Assembly (NCBI GenBank): GCA_004557645.1
Contig: SFGI01000030.1
Location: 1 to 26,899, forward strand
DNA length: 26,899 bases
Reading direction: 5' to 3'
Origin: [Eubacterium] saphenum
Lineage (GTDB): Bacteria > Bacillota > Clostridia > Lachnospirales > Anaerotignaceae
Part shown: positions 14,656 to 21,905 of the stretch, piece after piece
How positions within the stretch are numbered: position 1 is the stretch's first letter
Layout: each line of letters starts with the position of its first letter
Position numbers and translations under genes: made by a program
The notes under the pieces: model-generated
Database searches by the model: none
The model's input: the letters and a program-made list of their open reading frames with translations, nothing else
What the model was told of the DNA's origin: nothing

Positions 14656-15315
14656 TTACAGATAGTTCCGCAGTTTTCCTTTATCGATGATCTCGATTTT
14701 CCCCCTAGAAAGGGCCACTGCCCCTTCTTCCGCAAAATATTTCAGCACCTTGGACACCACTTCTCTGGCACTGCCGATGAAGCGCGCCACCTCATCATGG
14801 GTCAGGCGGATGGTGGTCTCCCCTGTTTTCGCCATTTCATCCCAAAGGAAATGGGCAACTCTTTTATCTGCCCCCATGAATAAGATCTGCTGCATGGTCC
14901 ACATCACATCGGAAAAACGTTCCGTTGCCGTGCGGTAAAGGGACAGCTCCACCAGAGGATTTTTCTCCATGATGCCATTGAGAACGGGGGATGGCAAAAC
15001 AATAAGCTCCGTTTCCTCCACCGCTTCGATCAGCACATCAAACACGATGGCATCCATCAGGCAGGAAGCCGACAGGACACAAAGATCCCCCGTATGGACC
15101 CGATAAAGGGTCACTTCCCTGCCTTCTTCGGAAACGATATAGACCCGCAGCTGCCCTTTGGCAACATAGACAATGCCGCTGCATTCGCCGCAGCCCCGGT
15201 GCATGGATTCGCCCTTCTGCATTTTTCGGCTTACGATGCTCTCCGCCACTAAAGCCTGTTCTTCTTGGTTCAGGTTCTCCCAAAAAGGGAATACCTTTTG
15301 CAATTCCTTCTTCAT
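14656..15315 (-). CDS. Crp/Fnr-family transcription regulator
   Basis: A 219-aa protein with an N-terminal cyclic-nucleotide-binding-like beta barrel (about 20-130) and a C-terminal winged helix (about 150-215) with LTHDEVARFIGSAREVVSKV as the recognition region. The segment RFSDVMWTMQQILFMGADKR is typical of a clostridial subgroup. Several cysteines (CGECSG near residue 43, CVLSASC near 80) could bind a cluster or react with NO or oxygen, but the classical FNR N-terminal CxxCxxC is absent. The start ATG 15315 follows the trmB stop with one base between (TGA-A-ATG), so it depends on coupling from trmB. The ferredoxin and NapH-like genes directly downstream are the probable targets. Confidence 0.9.
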   Translation of the reverse strand: MKKELQKVFPFWENLNQEEQALVAESIVSRKMQKGESMHRGCGECSGIVYVAKGQLRVYIVSEEGREVTLYRVHTGDLCVLSASCLMDAIVFDVLIEAVEETELIVLPSPVLNGIMEKNPLVELSLYRTATERFSDVMWTMQQILFMGADKRVAHFLWDEMAKTGETTIRLTHDEVARFIGSAREVVSKVLKYFAEEGAVALSRGKIEIIDKGKLRNYL

Positions 15316-15316
15316 A

Positions 15317-15952
15317 TCATTTCCGGCTTCTTGCTTCCAGGCGGTAGATGGGTGCGCCCTGGGAAGAGAATTTTTCTTCATATTCTGTCATGATATTGCC
15401 TTCATAATCGCTGTTGTGCAGGTCCAGGCTGATGTTGGAAAGCTTCCAGTCATCGGCACAGAATTCATTCAGGGAAAATTCAAACAGCCCTCTATTGTCT
15501 GTTTTGAAGAAGATTTCCGCATTTTCCCCCATGATACGGCGATATTCCTGCAGGAAGCCCCGATAGGTCAGGCGGCGTTTATACGTACGTTTTTTTGGCC
15601 AGGGGTCGCTGAAATTCAGATATAATCTCTGGAATTCCCCCACTTCGAACAAATCGGACAGGTTGCTGGCATTATCCCAGACAAAAGCCAGATTGGGCAG
15701 TTCTTCGTCGGCTCTTCTGGCAGCCATGGCTACCACCGTTTCCTGCCGTTCGATGCCGATGAAATTCACATCGGGATAGGTTTCCGCATTTTTCCGCAGG
15801 AAGCCCCCTTTGCCGCAGCCGATCTCCACATAAATGGGGTTGTCGTTGCCGAAATATTCCTTCCATTTGCCCTTTTTTTCAGGGGCATCGTTGATGACGA
15901 GGCTGTTCTCCAATAATTCCTGGGCTGCCCAGGGTTTCTTTCTGACTCTCAT
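15317..15952 (-). CDS. trmB: tRNA (guanine-46-N7)-methyltransferase TrmB
   Basis: A Rossmann-fold S-adenosylmethionine-dependent enzyme of 211 aa that makes m7G46 in the tRNA variable loop. It shows the SAM-binding motif VEIGCGKGGFL (about 42-52), the RQETVVAMAARRA helix and the family signature NFSDPWPKKRTYKRRLTY. The length is normal. AAAGGAG lies upstream of the ATG at 15952. A good promoter at 15998-16026 drives it, and the Crp/Fnr gene follows without a gap, so a housekeeping tRNA gene and a regulator share a transcript. Confidence 0.95.
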   Translation of the reverse strand: MRVRKKPWAAQELLENSLVINDAPEKKGKWKEYFGNDNPIYVEIGCGKGGFLRKNAETYPDVNFIGIERQETVVAMAARRADEELPNLAFVWDNASNLSDLFEVGEFQRLYLNFSDPWPKKRTYKRRLTYRGFLQEYRRIMGENAEIFFKTDNRGLFEFSLNEFCADDWKLSNISLDLHNSDYEGNIMTEYEEKFSSQGAPIYRLEARSRK

Positions 15953-15997
15953 ATATATACTCCTTTAATGCTTGAAATTTCAAAAATATCTCAATAG

Positions 15998-16026
15998 AGT
16001 ATACATGGAAATCCCTATTTTTTCAA
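15998..16026 (-). promoter_or_regulatory. Promoter of trmB and the crp-like gene
   Basis: On the minus strand TTGAAA (complement of 16021-16026) and TATACT (complement of 15998-16003) are 17 bp apart. The -35 overlaps the stop codon of the upstream gene. Confidence 0.7.
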
Positions 16027-17189
16027 CCTTCCCGCTCCAAAAAAGCCATCCAGTAGCCCCATTCATCATCCACCCGGCGGAATTCACGAAAGCCAAAGGA
16101 CTTGGCATCGGCTGCATCCTTTTCATCATAAAATGCGGGCAGCCCCAGCCAGATGCCATCCGCCTGCTCCTGCAGGATCAGATGATGATAGCGGCGATAG
16201 GGCAGGAGAAAGAAAAACTCCCGCTGCCATTTCAAGGGGATCTGAGATAACAGCGCCAGTTCTTCCAAAGAAAGGCATTTCCACCGTTCTCCATCCCCGA
16301 AGGGCTCCAGCTCCCGATTCTTGGAGAAAAAGGAACTTTCCTCCGCTGCCGGCTCCGGCAAAGGCATTTTTTCTTCTGCTTTTTCCCCTTCGGCTGCCTT
16401 CTCTGTTGTCTCTTCTTCCTTTTCTTCTGGTTTTTCCTTAGAAATTGGCATAGGGCTCGCCCCCAGACTGCAGATATTTTCCGTTTCCTGTGGGGTCAAA
16501 ATGCCCGTTTCCTCCAGATTTTCCAGTTCCTGTCGGAATTTTGCCAAAAGCCCTTGAAAGCTGCCGTGATAGCTGGTCTTTTGGGTTTCTGCCACTTTGG
16601 CATTGGTATCCTTGCCATTGGGCTCCTTGGGCGGTTCCGTCCCTTCTTTTTCCTTTTCAGAAACAGCAGGTATGATCTGCACCACAGGGGGCGTCAAAAC
16701 CGCTGCTTCCGCCGCCTGAAGCTTGATTTCTTCTTCCCCTGCCTGCAGTTTCATTTCTTCTATGGGCTGCAGCATCTTTTCTCTCGGCTTAAAATTCTTT
16801 TTCCAATTCTTCTTTTCTCCAAAATAAGCTGTCAACGGGGCAGAAACGCCGCCCTTTCCATCCTCCGCCAGAATTAAAACTGTATGGAAGTCCTCGGCTT
16901 TTTTCCCCGTACCAAGGGCATCGGGCTGAAATTCCCATTTCAATTCCCCGTGTCCTTCCTTACTGTCGGGGCGCAGTTCTCCGCAGAAAATGCTTTCCTC
17001 TCCCGCCATGACATAAACGGCATAGCCCCGTCCCAAAGGCTTCAGCCCCTGTACCGTCAGGTGCAGCTTGCCCTTGCCATTCTTCAATTCCATGACACAG
17101 CTGCCCCAAGGGGGACGCTTGCCCAGGGCATAGCCTGCCACCTCCTGCCGCAGCATCAGGAATACCTTATCATATCGTCTGTTATACAT
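16023..17189 (-). CDS. Conserved clostridial protein, possibly DUF6128-type
   Basis: A 388-aa soluble protein in three parts. Residues 1-135 begin with MYNRRYDKVFLMLRQE and hold a beta-rich conserved domain (WGSCVMELKNGKGKLHLTVQ, GYAVYVMAGEESIFCGELR). Residues ~140-300 are a low-complexity Glu/Lys/Pro linker. Residues ~305-388 are a conserved C-terminal domain (LEPFGDGERWKCLSLEEL, YRRYHHLILQEQADGIWLGL, GFREFR, WGYW). From memory the C-terminal domain resembles DUF6128, seen in Lachnospiraceae; I am not certain. The start ATG 17189 has GGAGGAAGG upstream. Longer in-frame readings to 17378 would cross the preceding terminator. The function is unknown. Confidence 0.75.
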   Translation of the reverse strand: MYNRRYDKVFLMLRQEVAGYALGKRPPWGSCVMELKNGKGKLHLTVQGLKPLGRGYAVYVMAGEESIFCGELRPDSKEGHGELKWEFQPDALGTGKKAEDFHTVLILAEDGKGGVSAPLTAYFGEKKNWKKNFKPREKMLQPIEEMKLQAGEEEIKLQAAEAAVLTPPVVQIIPAVSEKEKEGTEPPKEPNGKDTNAKVAETQKTSYHGSFQGLLAKFRQELENLEETGILTPQETENICSLGASPMPISKEKPEEKEEETTEKAAEGEKAEEKMPLPEPAAEESSFFSKNRELEPFGDGERWKCLSLEELALLSQIPLKWQREFFFLLPYRRYHHLILQEQADGIWLGLPAFYDEKDAADAKSFGFREFRRVDDEWGYWMAFLEREG

Positions 17190-17254
17190 ACCCTTCCTCC
17201 TCCGCTCTGCTTGTCTTTTTTCCATAGACATCACTGTTACAGGGTATGAGGGGA

Positions 17255-17285
17255 GAAGAAAAAAAAGAACTGCTTTCGCAGTTCT
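17255..17285 (-). terminator. Terminator after the CYTH gene
   Basis: GAACTGC (17267-17273) pairs with GCAGTTC (17278-17284) around TTTC. On the minus strand it is followed by a run of eight T, directly after the CYTH stop codon. Confidence 0.85.
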
Positions 17286-17286
17286 C

Positions 17287-17748
17287 TTACGCCTCTTTCG
17301 GCATCCCGTATAAGGAAAGGGATGTGTTTTTATATGCTTTTTCCTGGCTGACGTCCTTGCCGAACCATTGGGGTGCAATAAAGCTTTCTGCCGCTTCCAG
17401 GGAAGGAAATTCCACTTCCGTTGTCATCAGACCTGCCAGTTCTCCTTCATAAATGTCCACTTCCGCCGTCAGGCCCTCTGCCAAGGGAACAAGATACCGT
17501 TTTTTGATGACGGGTGTGCCTTCTGTTTTCTGAAAAAGCCTGTCATAATCCTCTTTGCTCAGGGGCAGTTCAAATTCCTCCCTTGCCAAGTGGCCTTTTC
17601 CCTTCACCGTCAGAATATAGTCTTCATTGCTCTGGCGGATACGGATGGTGGGGGAAAAGGAAATATATGCCTGAGAGATTTGAAGGCAGGGGTATGCCGT
17701 AATATCAAAGGGAATGTGTTTCGTCAAAAATTTCCGTTCAATTTCCAT
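17287..17748 (-). CDS. CYTH domain protein (triphosphate tunnel metalloenzyme family)
   Basis: A 153-aa CYTH-domain protein. The signature EIERKF is at residues 2-7. The alternating charged strands of the tunnel follow: IRIRQSNEDYILTVKGKG, EEFELPL, IKKRYLVPL, EVDIYEGEL and MTTEVEFPS. Family members hydrolyse tripolyphosphate or nucleoside/thiamine triphosphates with Mg or Mn, or act as class IV adenylate cyclases. In bacteria of this group tripolyphosphatase activity is the most common finding, but the substrate here is unknown. The start ATG 17748 is fixed by AGGAGG upstream and the conserved N-terminus. It follows the GNAT gene after 18 bp and ends at a terminator, so it is the last gene of that operon. 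Confidence 0.9.
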   Translation of the reverse strand: MEIERKFLTKHIPFDITAYPCLQISQAYISFSPTIRIRQSNEDYILTVKGKGHLAREEFELPLSKEDYDRLFQKTEGTPVIKKRYLVPLAEGLTAEVDIYEGELAGLMTTEVEFPSLEAAESFIAPQWFGKDVSQEKAYKNTSLSLYGMPKEA

Positions 17749-17766
17749 ATTATTCCTCCTCATAAA

Positions 17767-18225
17767 TTATCTGCCCAAAACATTCGTATCACTATTTTCA
17801 CCAATCAATCTCTTGGAAAATTTATAATGGAAATTATGCATTCCCTCTCTGATATAGAATCGGTGGGTATCCTTCCGCAGCTGATTGCAGGCCACCTCTA
17901 TCTGGCTGCATCCATACTCCAAAGCAACCTTTTCCGCTTCTGCAAGCATCCTTTTTCCTACGTTCTGATTCCTGCAGTCGGCATCCACCACAAATTCCAT
18001 GATCTCTGCGATTTTCTCGCAATGGTGGAGCTGTTCTTCAAAGCGGAGATTCAGCATGGCTCTAACCCTTCCGTCCGATTCATCAATCAGGCAATACATA
18101 TCCTGCCGCTGCAGTTGGCGCAGATAGATTTTTTCAAAGGTCCCATAGGGCAGTTCTTTCTGTTCCATATGGCAGATCAGATCATAGATGGCTCTGCAAT
18201 CCTTTTCCATACTTTTCCGATACAT
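17767..18225 (-). CDS. GNAT-family acetyltransferase
   Basis: A 152-aa Gcn5-related N-acetyltransferase. Motif A, IMEFVVDADCRNQNVGKRML, contains the RNQNVGK acetyl-CoA pyrophosphate loop. The end of motif A/B is seen in YGCSQIEVACN and RFYIREGM. The start is ATG 18225, which has GAGGCG six bases upstream; a second in-frame ATG at 18252 is possible but has a poorer site and would overlap the upstream pseudogene by 13 bp. It sits between a broken GNAT gene and the CYTH gene on one transcript. The substrate is unknown. Confidence 0.85.
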   Translation of the reverse strand: MYRKSMEKDCRAIYDLICHMEQKELPYGTFEKIYLRQLQRQDMYCLIDESDGRVRAMLNLRFEEQLHHCEKIAEIMEFVVDADCRNQNVGKRMLAEAEKVALEYGCSQIEVACNQLRKDTHRFYIREGMHNFHYKFSKRLIGENSDTNVLGR

Positions 18226-18239
18226 CTTTCTCGCCTCTT

Positions 18240-18662
18240 TTATCTCTTCCATGCCATCAAAAATTCTTTTTCCCCTGTGTTTTCCTCCACAGCTTCCTGC
18301 TGTATCAAGAAGCCTTCTCTCCGATAAAACGCTACCGCCCGCTTATTTTTCTGATATACCTGCAAAGTCAAATGAGTCTTACACTGCTTTGCATGATCCA
18401 ATAATTGCTTCCCGATGCCCCCAGACTGGGCTGTTTTGTCCACAAAAATGCCAGCGATATATTCCCCCGTAATACCAAGAAATCCCTTGATTTTCCCCTC
18501 CGTTTCATAGACATAGACTTCTGCCTGGGGCAATGCCTCCTGCACAAAAGGGAAATTTTCTTCCCAATAAGCTGCGGGAATAAACCCGTGGGCCTGCAGA
18601 TTCGTTTCCAGCCAAAGCTACATCACTGGGGAAAGGTCACCTTTTTCAAACGTTCTAATCAT
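18240..18662 (-). pseudogene. GNAT acetyltransferase interrupted by an in-frame amber codon
   Basis: Reading from ATG 18662, 14 codons (MIRTFEKGDLSPVM) run into TAG at 18620-18618. The frame then continues uninterrupted as LWLETNLQAHGFIPAAYWEE into the rest of a GNAT domain with motif A (GIFVDKTAQSGGIGKQLL) and NKRAVAFYRREGF, ending at 18240. Without the stop the protein would be 140 aa, the full length of a known small GNAT subfamily in which this position usually holds a polar residue such as Gln. A single CAG to TAG change would explain it. The only later start, GTG 18545, would lose the first 39 residues. Everything else is intact, so the lesion looks recent, unless it is a sequencing error or suppressed. 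Confidence 0.8.
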
Positions 18663-18703
18663 ATTCTGGTTCTCTTTCTAAAATTTTCTTTTCCTCTGTC
18701 CTT

Positions 18704-18718
18704 TGGTATAGTATACCA
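18704..18718. promoter_or_regulatory. 15-bp perfect palindrome between divergent genes
   Basis: TGGTATA-G-TATACCA lies between the broken GNAT gene (minus) and the DJ-1-type gene (plus). It overlaps a TATACT that could be a minus-strand -10. It looks like an operator for a dimeric repressor; the regulator is unknown. Confidence 0.45.
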
Positions 18719-18735
18719 CAGTCTTTCTTCCTCGG

Positions 18736-18764
18736 TTGAAAAAACATTCATTTTCCTGTAAAAT
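18736..18764 (+). promoter_or_regulatory. Promoter of the DJ-1 family gene
   Basis: TTGAAA at 18736-18741 and TAAAAT at 18759-18764 are separated by 17 bp, about 44 bp upstream of the start codon. Confidence 0.65.
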
Positions 18765-18807
18765 AAAAATATTCGGACAAACTAAGAAAATCAGGAGGGA
18801 TCTACCC

Positions 18808-19356
18808 ATGAAAAAAGTATATGTATTCCTTGCGGAGGGCTTTGAAGAAATGGAAGCCGTAACCCCCGTTGACCTGCTGCGCCGTGTGGGCGTAGATGCA
18901 AAATTCGTATCTGTCACAGGCAGCAAGGCTGTCACAGGTGCCCATGGCATCACCTATCAGGCAGACCTGCTGTTTGAAGAGATCGATGCAGACGCTGACG
19001 CACTGGTGCTGCCCGGCGGTATGCCCGGCACACTGAACCTGCAGGCCCATCAGGGGCTGGCAGAGCTGCTGCTGGCCCAGTATGAAGCACGGAAATGGGT
19101 CTGCGCCATCTGTGCTGCTCCCATGGTATTGGGCGCTCTGGGTATCGTGATGGGCAGGAAAGCCACCATCTACCCCGGTATGGAAGAACACCTCATCGGC
19201 GCAGAGCCTGTGACAGATGAAGTTTGTGTCAACGGCAATGTGGTCACATCTCGCGGCCCCGGCACAGCTATTCCCTTCGCCCTGAAGCTGGCAGAGCTGC
19301 TGACCGATGAAAAAACAGCGGAAGACCTTACTGCTGATATCGTTTTTCGCAAATAA
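18808..19356 (+). CDS. DJ-1/PfpI family protein (YajL/ThiJ-like)
   Basis: A 182-aa cytosolic member of the DJ-1 superfamily, the usual size for YajL/DJ-1. The reactive cysteine is C102 in CAICAAPMVLG at the nucleophile elbow, and its partner acid is E16 in EGFEEMEAVTPVD. GMPGT, the PGME segment and TSRGPGTAIPFALKL also fit the family. Members have been linked to oxidative-stress protection and to glyoxalase or deglycase activity, which is debated. The start ATG has AGGAGG nine bases upstream. The 3' end overlaps the convergent gene by 29 bp and no terminator lies between them. Confidence 0.92.
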   Translation: MKKVYVFLAEGFEEMEAVTPVDLLRRVGVDAKFVSVTGSKAVTGAHGITYQADLLFEEIDADADALVLPGGMPGTLNLQAHQGLAELLLAQYEARKWVCAICAAPMVLGALGIVMGRKATIYPGMEEHLIGAEPVTDEVCVNGNVVTSRGPGTAIPFALKLAELLTDEKTAEDLTADIVFRK

Positions 19357-19747
19357 AGATACGCTGGAATAGCAGAGGCAGCATCTCTTCGGAATAGGAT
19401 GCTTCGCCTACCTCTTCTGCTGCCTGCTGCACAGCAGGCAGGGGAAGAGCAAAAATATACGCCACTTCTTCCAGGGTATAGCTTTCCGGCAGATTGCAGG
19501 CAATGGCTCTGCGAAACATACCGCAAAGGGGCGATGTTCCCTTTTGCATCAGGCGGAAAAAAACACCTTTGGTAATGAAAGAGACTTTCTCCTCCGCCAG
19601 AAGCTGTTCTGCCCTCTGGGAAGAAAGCTCCAACACCTCCGCCACTGCATCTATGCTGTAGGGCGGGTCTTCCGTTTTCAAAAAAATATCTATCGTTTCT
19701 ATTTGCGGTTGTATTTTCCGCTGATAGTAGTCCAAAAAAGTCCGCAT
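19328..19747 (-). CDS. Hypothetical protein with two helix-turn-helix-like segments
   Basis: A 139-aa protein I do not recognise. Two segments resemble helix-turn-helix motifs: YSIDAVAEVLELSSQRAEQL (about 30-49) and YTLEEVAYIFALPLPAVQQA (about 89-108). They are separated by a conserved-looking FITKGVFFRLMQKG stretch. It may be a small DNA-binding or adaptor protein. The start ATG 19747 has GGGGGAG upstream; the longer in-frame reading to 19846 would overlap the divergent start of the next gene. The 3' end overlaps the end of the DJ-1 family gene. Confidence 0.65.
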   Translation of the reverse strand: MRTFLDYYQRKIQPQIETIDIFLKTEDPPYSIDAVAEVLELSSQRAEQLLAEEKVSFITKGVFFRLMQKGTSPLCGMFRRAIACNLPESYTLEEVAYIFALPLPAVQQAAEEVGEASYSEEMLPLLFQRIFICEKRYQQ

Positions 19748-19835
19748 AAAAATCTCCCCCTTCGCGCGCCTTTTCCCCATTGTAACAGGGCAAAAGCGAC
19801 CATGCCTAGCGGGAAAGGATGGAAAGAGGCCCGAT

Positions 19836-20357
19836 ATGAACGCCATTCAGAAATATTTCAAATACAGACAAAGCCTGATCGACCAATACGCCAAGGGCGA
19901 TATGACCAAACGGGAATATCTCCAGAAAAACTATGAAGCGGTGGTCTATGGGGATATTGGCCCTTTCCGCAATATGGATACGGTGGAGAAGGCCCTGTTC
20001 AATTACCAGTATTACAACGCGCTGGCAAAGGAAAACAAGACCATCAGCACTACCCGGGATATGGACTATGAACTGAAGCGGGACTACCTGGAAAAGAGCA
20101 ATTATTACTACAGCAAAAAGGATAGAGCTACCCTGACTGCCCTGCGGATGCTGGATTTTAAGGGCGTAGAAGCCTATTTCGTAAAGGTGCGGAGCAAATT
20201 TTTAAAAGGAAAGCTTTTCGAGATCGTCATTGAAGAGGAAAATATCATCCTCCACTCCACCAGTCCCCTCATTTTGAAACGCCTGCGGGAGGAGGGGGTG
20301 TTTCAGGAGGAAAGCAAGAAATCTGTCATTGATGAATATGTGAATCGACGATACTAA
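19836..20357 (+). CDS. Conserved clostridial protein, probably DUF6648-type
   Basis: A 173-aa soluble, mostly helical protein. Segments such as YFKYRQSLIDQYAKGDMTKREYL, FNYQYYNALA, LRMLDFKGVEAYFVKVRSKF and the C-terminal KKSVIDEYVNRRY agree, from memory, with a clostridial family named DUF6648. No enzymatic motif is visible. GGAAAGAGG precedes the ATG by about seven bases. It is the last chromosomal gene before the mobile element. Its terminator lies between it and the integrase gene, so the element does not seem to have broken it. Confidence 0.75.
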   Translation: MNAIQKYFKYRQSLIDQYAKGDMTKREYLQKNYEAVVYGDIGPFRNMDTVEKALFNYQYYNALAKENKTISTTRDMDYELKRDYLEKSNYYYSKKDRATLTALRMLDFKGVEAYFVKVRSKFLKGKLFEIVIEEENIILHSTSPLILKRLREEGVFQEESKKSVIDEYVNRRY

Positions 20358-20370
20358 ATGATACTAAGCA

Positions 20371-20415
20371 TAAGAAAACCCCAGAAAATCAGCATTTCCG
20401 AGGTTTTTATTTTTG
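20371..20415 (+). terminator. Probable terminator at the chromosome/element boundary
   Basis: AAAACC (20375-20380) pairs with GGTTTT (20402-20407), and inner AGAAA/TTTCC-type pairs extend the stem with two mismatches. T-rich sequence follows. It ends the 19836 gene. Confidence 0.6.
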
Positions 20416-20440
20416 CAAAAAATATTCAATTTTTCAATTC

Positions 20441-20459
20441 TGTCCATTATTTGTCCATT
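20441..20459. repeat. Direct repeat TGTCCATT next to the integrase gene
   Basis: TGTCCATT occurs at 20441-20448 and 20452-20459, 11 bp apart, in the AT-rich gap between the last chromosomal gene and the integrase stop codon. Integrase arm sites or the attachment core would be expected here. The right attachment site is outside the window, so the core cannot be defined. Confidence 0.35.
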
Positions 20460-20471
20460 GTTGTGCAAATT

Positions 20472-21860
20472 TTATGCTTCTTTTGCCACCTGCGGACTTC
20501 TCAGAAAGAGATTCTCCAAGGCTTCCGCTGCCACCGCATCCGCTTCCTTGATGGCATGGGTATAGACCCTTGCTGTGATGGAGGTATCCGCATGGCCTAG
20601 CCGCTTCGATACTGTGGCTAAGTCTATGCCGTTGGCGATCATCAGGCTGGCGTTTGTATGGCGCAGGGAATGGAGGGTAATATTGGGCAGATCATTCCGC
20701 TTCACAAAGCTTGCAAACCACTGGTAAAGGCTATCCGGGTGCATGGGCGCACCGTCCCAGCCCGTGAAGATGTAGCCCGTATCCTTCCATCTATCGCCCA
20801 GGGCAAGCCTGTCCTCCGCCTGCCGCTTCTTGTGTTCCTTCAAGACTGTCACTGCCGTTGTTGGCAGCTTGATAGACCGCTTCCCGTTCTCCGTCTTTGG
20901 TGCTTCCTCATATAAGCCCACAGAGGGGAGATATTCCAGACCGCCGTTTACAGTTAGTATACCCCTTTCAAGGTCTACATCAGCCCATTTCAGGCCGCAC
21001 AGTTCCCCTTTGCGTAAGCCGCTATAAACCAACACTGTGATAGCGGTTCTGTATTTCTCCGGCGCATCGGCCAGATATTCAAACATCCTGATGGTTTCTT
21101 CACTGCTCAGGGTTACGCCCTTCTTAGTCGTTACCTTCGGAGCCTGCACCCTGCGGCAGGGGTTATCCAGCACAAGCCCCCACTTGACAGCCGTTTCCAT
21201 CATGGAAGAAATCAGCCTATGATGCTGGGCTATTGTGCCACTGGAAAGCTTCTCCTCCGTCTTGATATCCTCAAAGGCTTTTTTATAGGCCAGACCAAGG
21301 GTATCTGCAAGCAGTTCTGCACTCTGCTTTTTGATATTCCGACCCTTGCAGGCATTAACTACGGCATCATAGGAGGCTCCGGACTGCCGAGAAAGCTCTA
21401 TTTTAGAAAGCTTCTGTTTCTTACGCTCCGCATCAATATCCACAATAGGGTGACTTACACTGGCCTTTTTGATGCCCGCTTCACTCAGGTTGTTATAGAA
21501 CTCCATCAAATGCAGCGGCTGAAGCTGTTCCAGTTTGATATGCCCAATGGCGGGCAGTATCCTTGTCAGCAATGACCGATACCTGGCAATGGATTTCTGC
21601 CGGAGGTTCTTTTCGGCATATTCCTTCATCCACTTTTCAGAAAATTCCCCGAAGCGGATAGAGCCGTCCACATAATGCCCTGTGGTTACATCGTTTTCAA
21701 ACTGCACCGCTGCCTTATTCAATTCTTTTTCGATGCGCTTCGCTGTCCAACCCGCTTCCGGCTTCCATGTTTTGGTTTTGATGATCTGTTTGCCGTGAAT
21801 GTCATAGCCGGCGGATACTCTGATCTGGTAAGTGTCTCCTCGTTTTCGGATGGATGCCAT
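20472..21860 (-). CDS. int: Tyrosine integrase with inserted XRE-like helix-turn-helix
   Basis: A 462-aa site-specific recombinase that should insert and excise the element. Residues 1-65 are an AP2-like arm-binding domain (RKRGDTYQIRVSAGYD), 68-230 the core-binding SAM-like domain, and 250-450 the catalytic domain. The active site is complete: R283 (SGLRKGELCGLKW), K322, H397 and R400 (HSLRHTNAS), H423 (RLGHADTS) and the nucleophile Y433 (RVYTHA). Unusually, residues ~137-204 interrupt the core-binding domain with a Cro/CI-type helix-turn-helix (ERKKQKLSKIELSRQSGASY, then LLADTLGL). Typical Tn916-like integrases are about 400 aa, and the insertion accounts for the difference. The gene is transcribed towards the presumed attachment site. 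A repressor gene follows upstream on the same strand. Confidence 0.96.
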   Translation of the reverse strand: MASIRKRGDTYQIRVSAGYDIHGKQIIKTKTWKPEAGWTAKRIEKELNKAAVQFENDVTTGHYVDGSIRFGEFSEKWMKEYAEKNLRQKSIARYRSLLTRILPAIGHIKLEQLQPLHLMEFYNNLSEAGIKKASVSHPIVDIDAERKKQKLSKIELSRQSGASYDAVVNACKGRNIKKQSAELLADTLGLAYKKAFEDIKTEEKLSSGTIAQHHRLISSMMETAVKWGLVLDNPCRRVQAPKVTTKKGVTLSSEETIRMFEYLADAPEKYRTAITVLVYSGLRKGELCGLKWADVDLERGILTVNGGLEYLPSVGLYEEAPKTENGKRSIKLPTTAVTVLKEHKKRQAEDRLALGDRWKDTGYIFTGWDGAPMHPDSLYQWFASFVKRNDLPNITLHSLRHTNASLMIANGIDLATVSKRLGHADTSITARVYTHAIKEADAVAAEALENLFLRSPQVAKEA

Positions 21861-21905
21861 ATAAGCCCCTCCTTTCTATCAATATAAACAATAAAGAATT
21901 AAAGA

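Noticed and set aside
17368..18327. 319-codon plus-strand frame opposite the CYTH and GNAT genes
   Set aside because: It is an antisense shadow crossing several real minus-strand genes and their ribosome binding sites.
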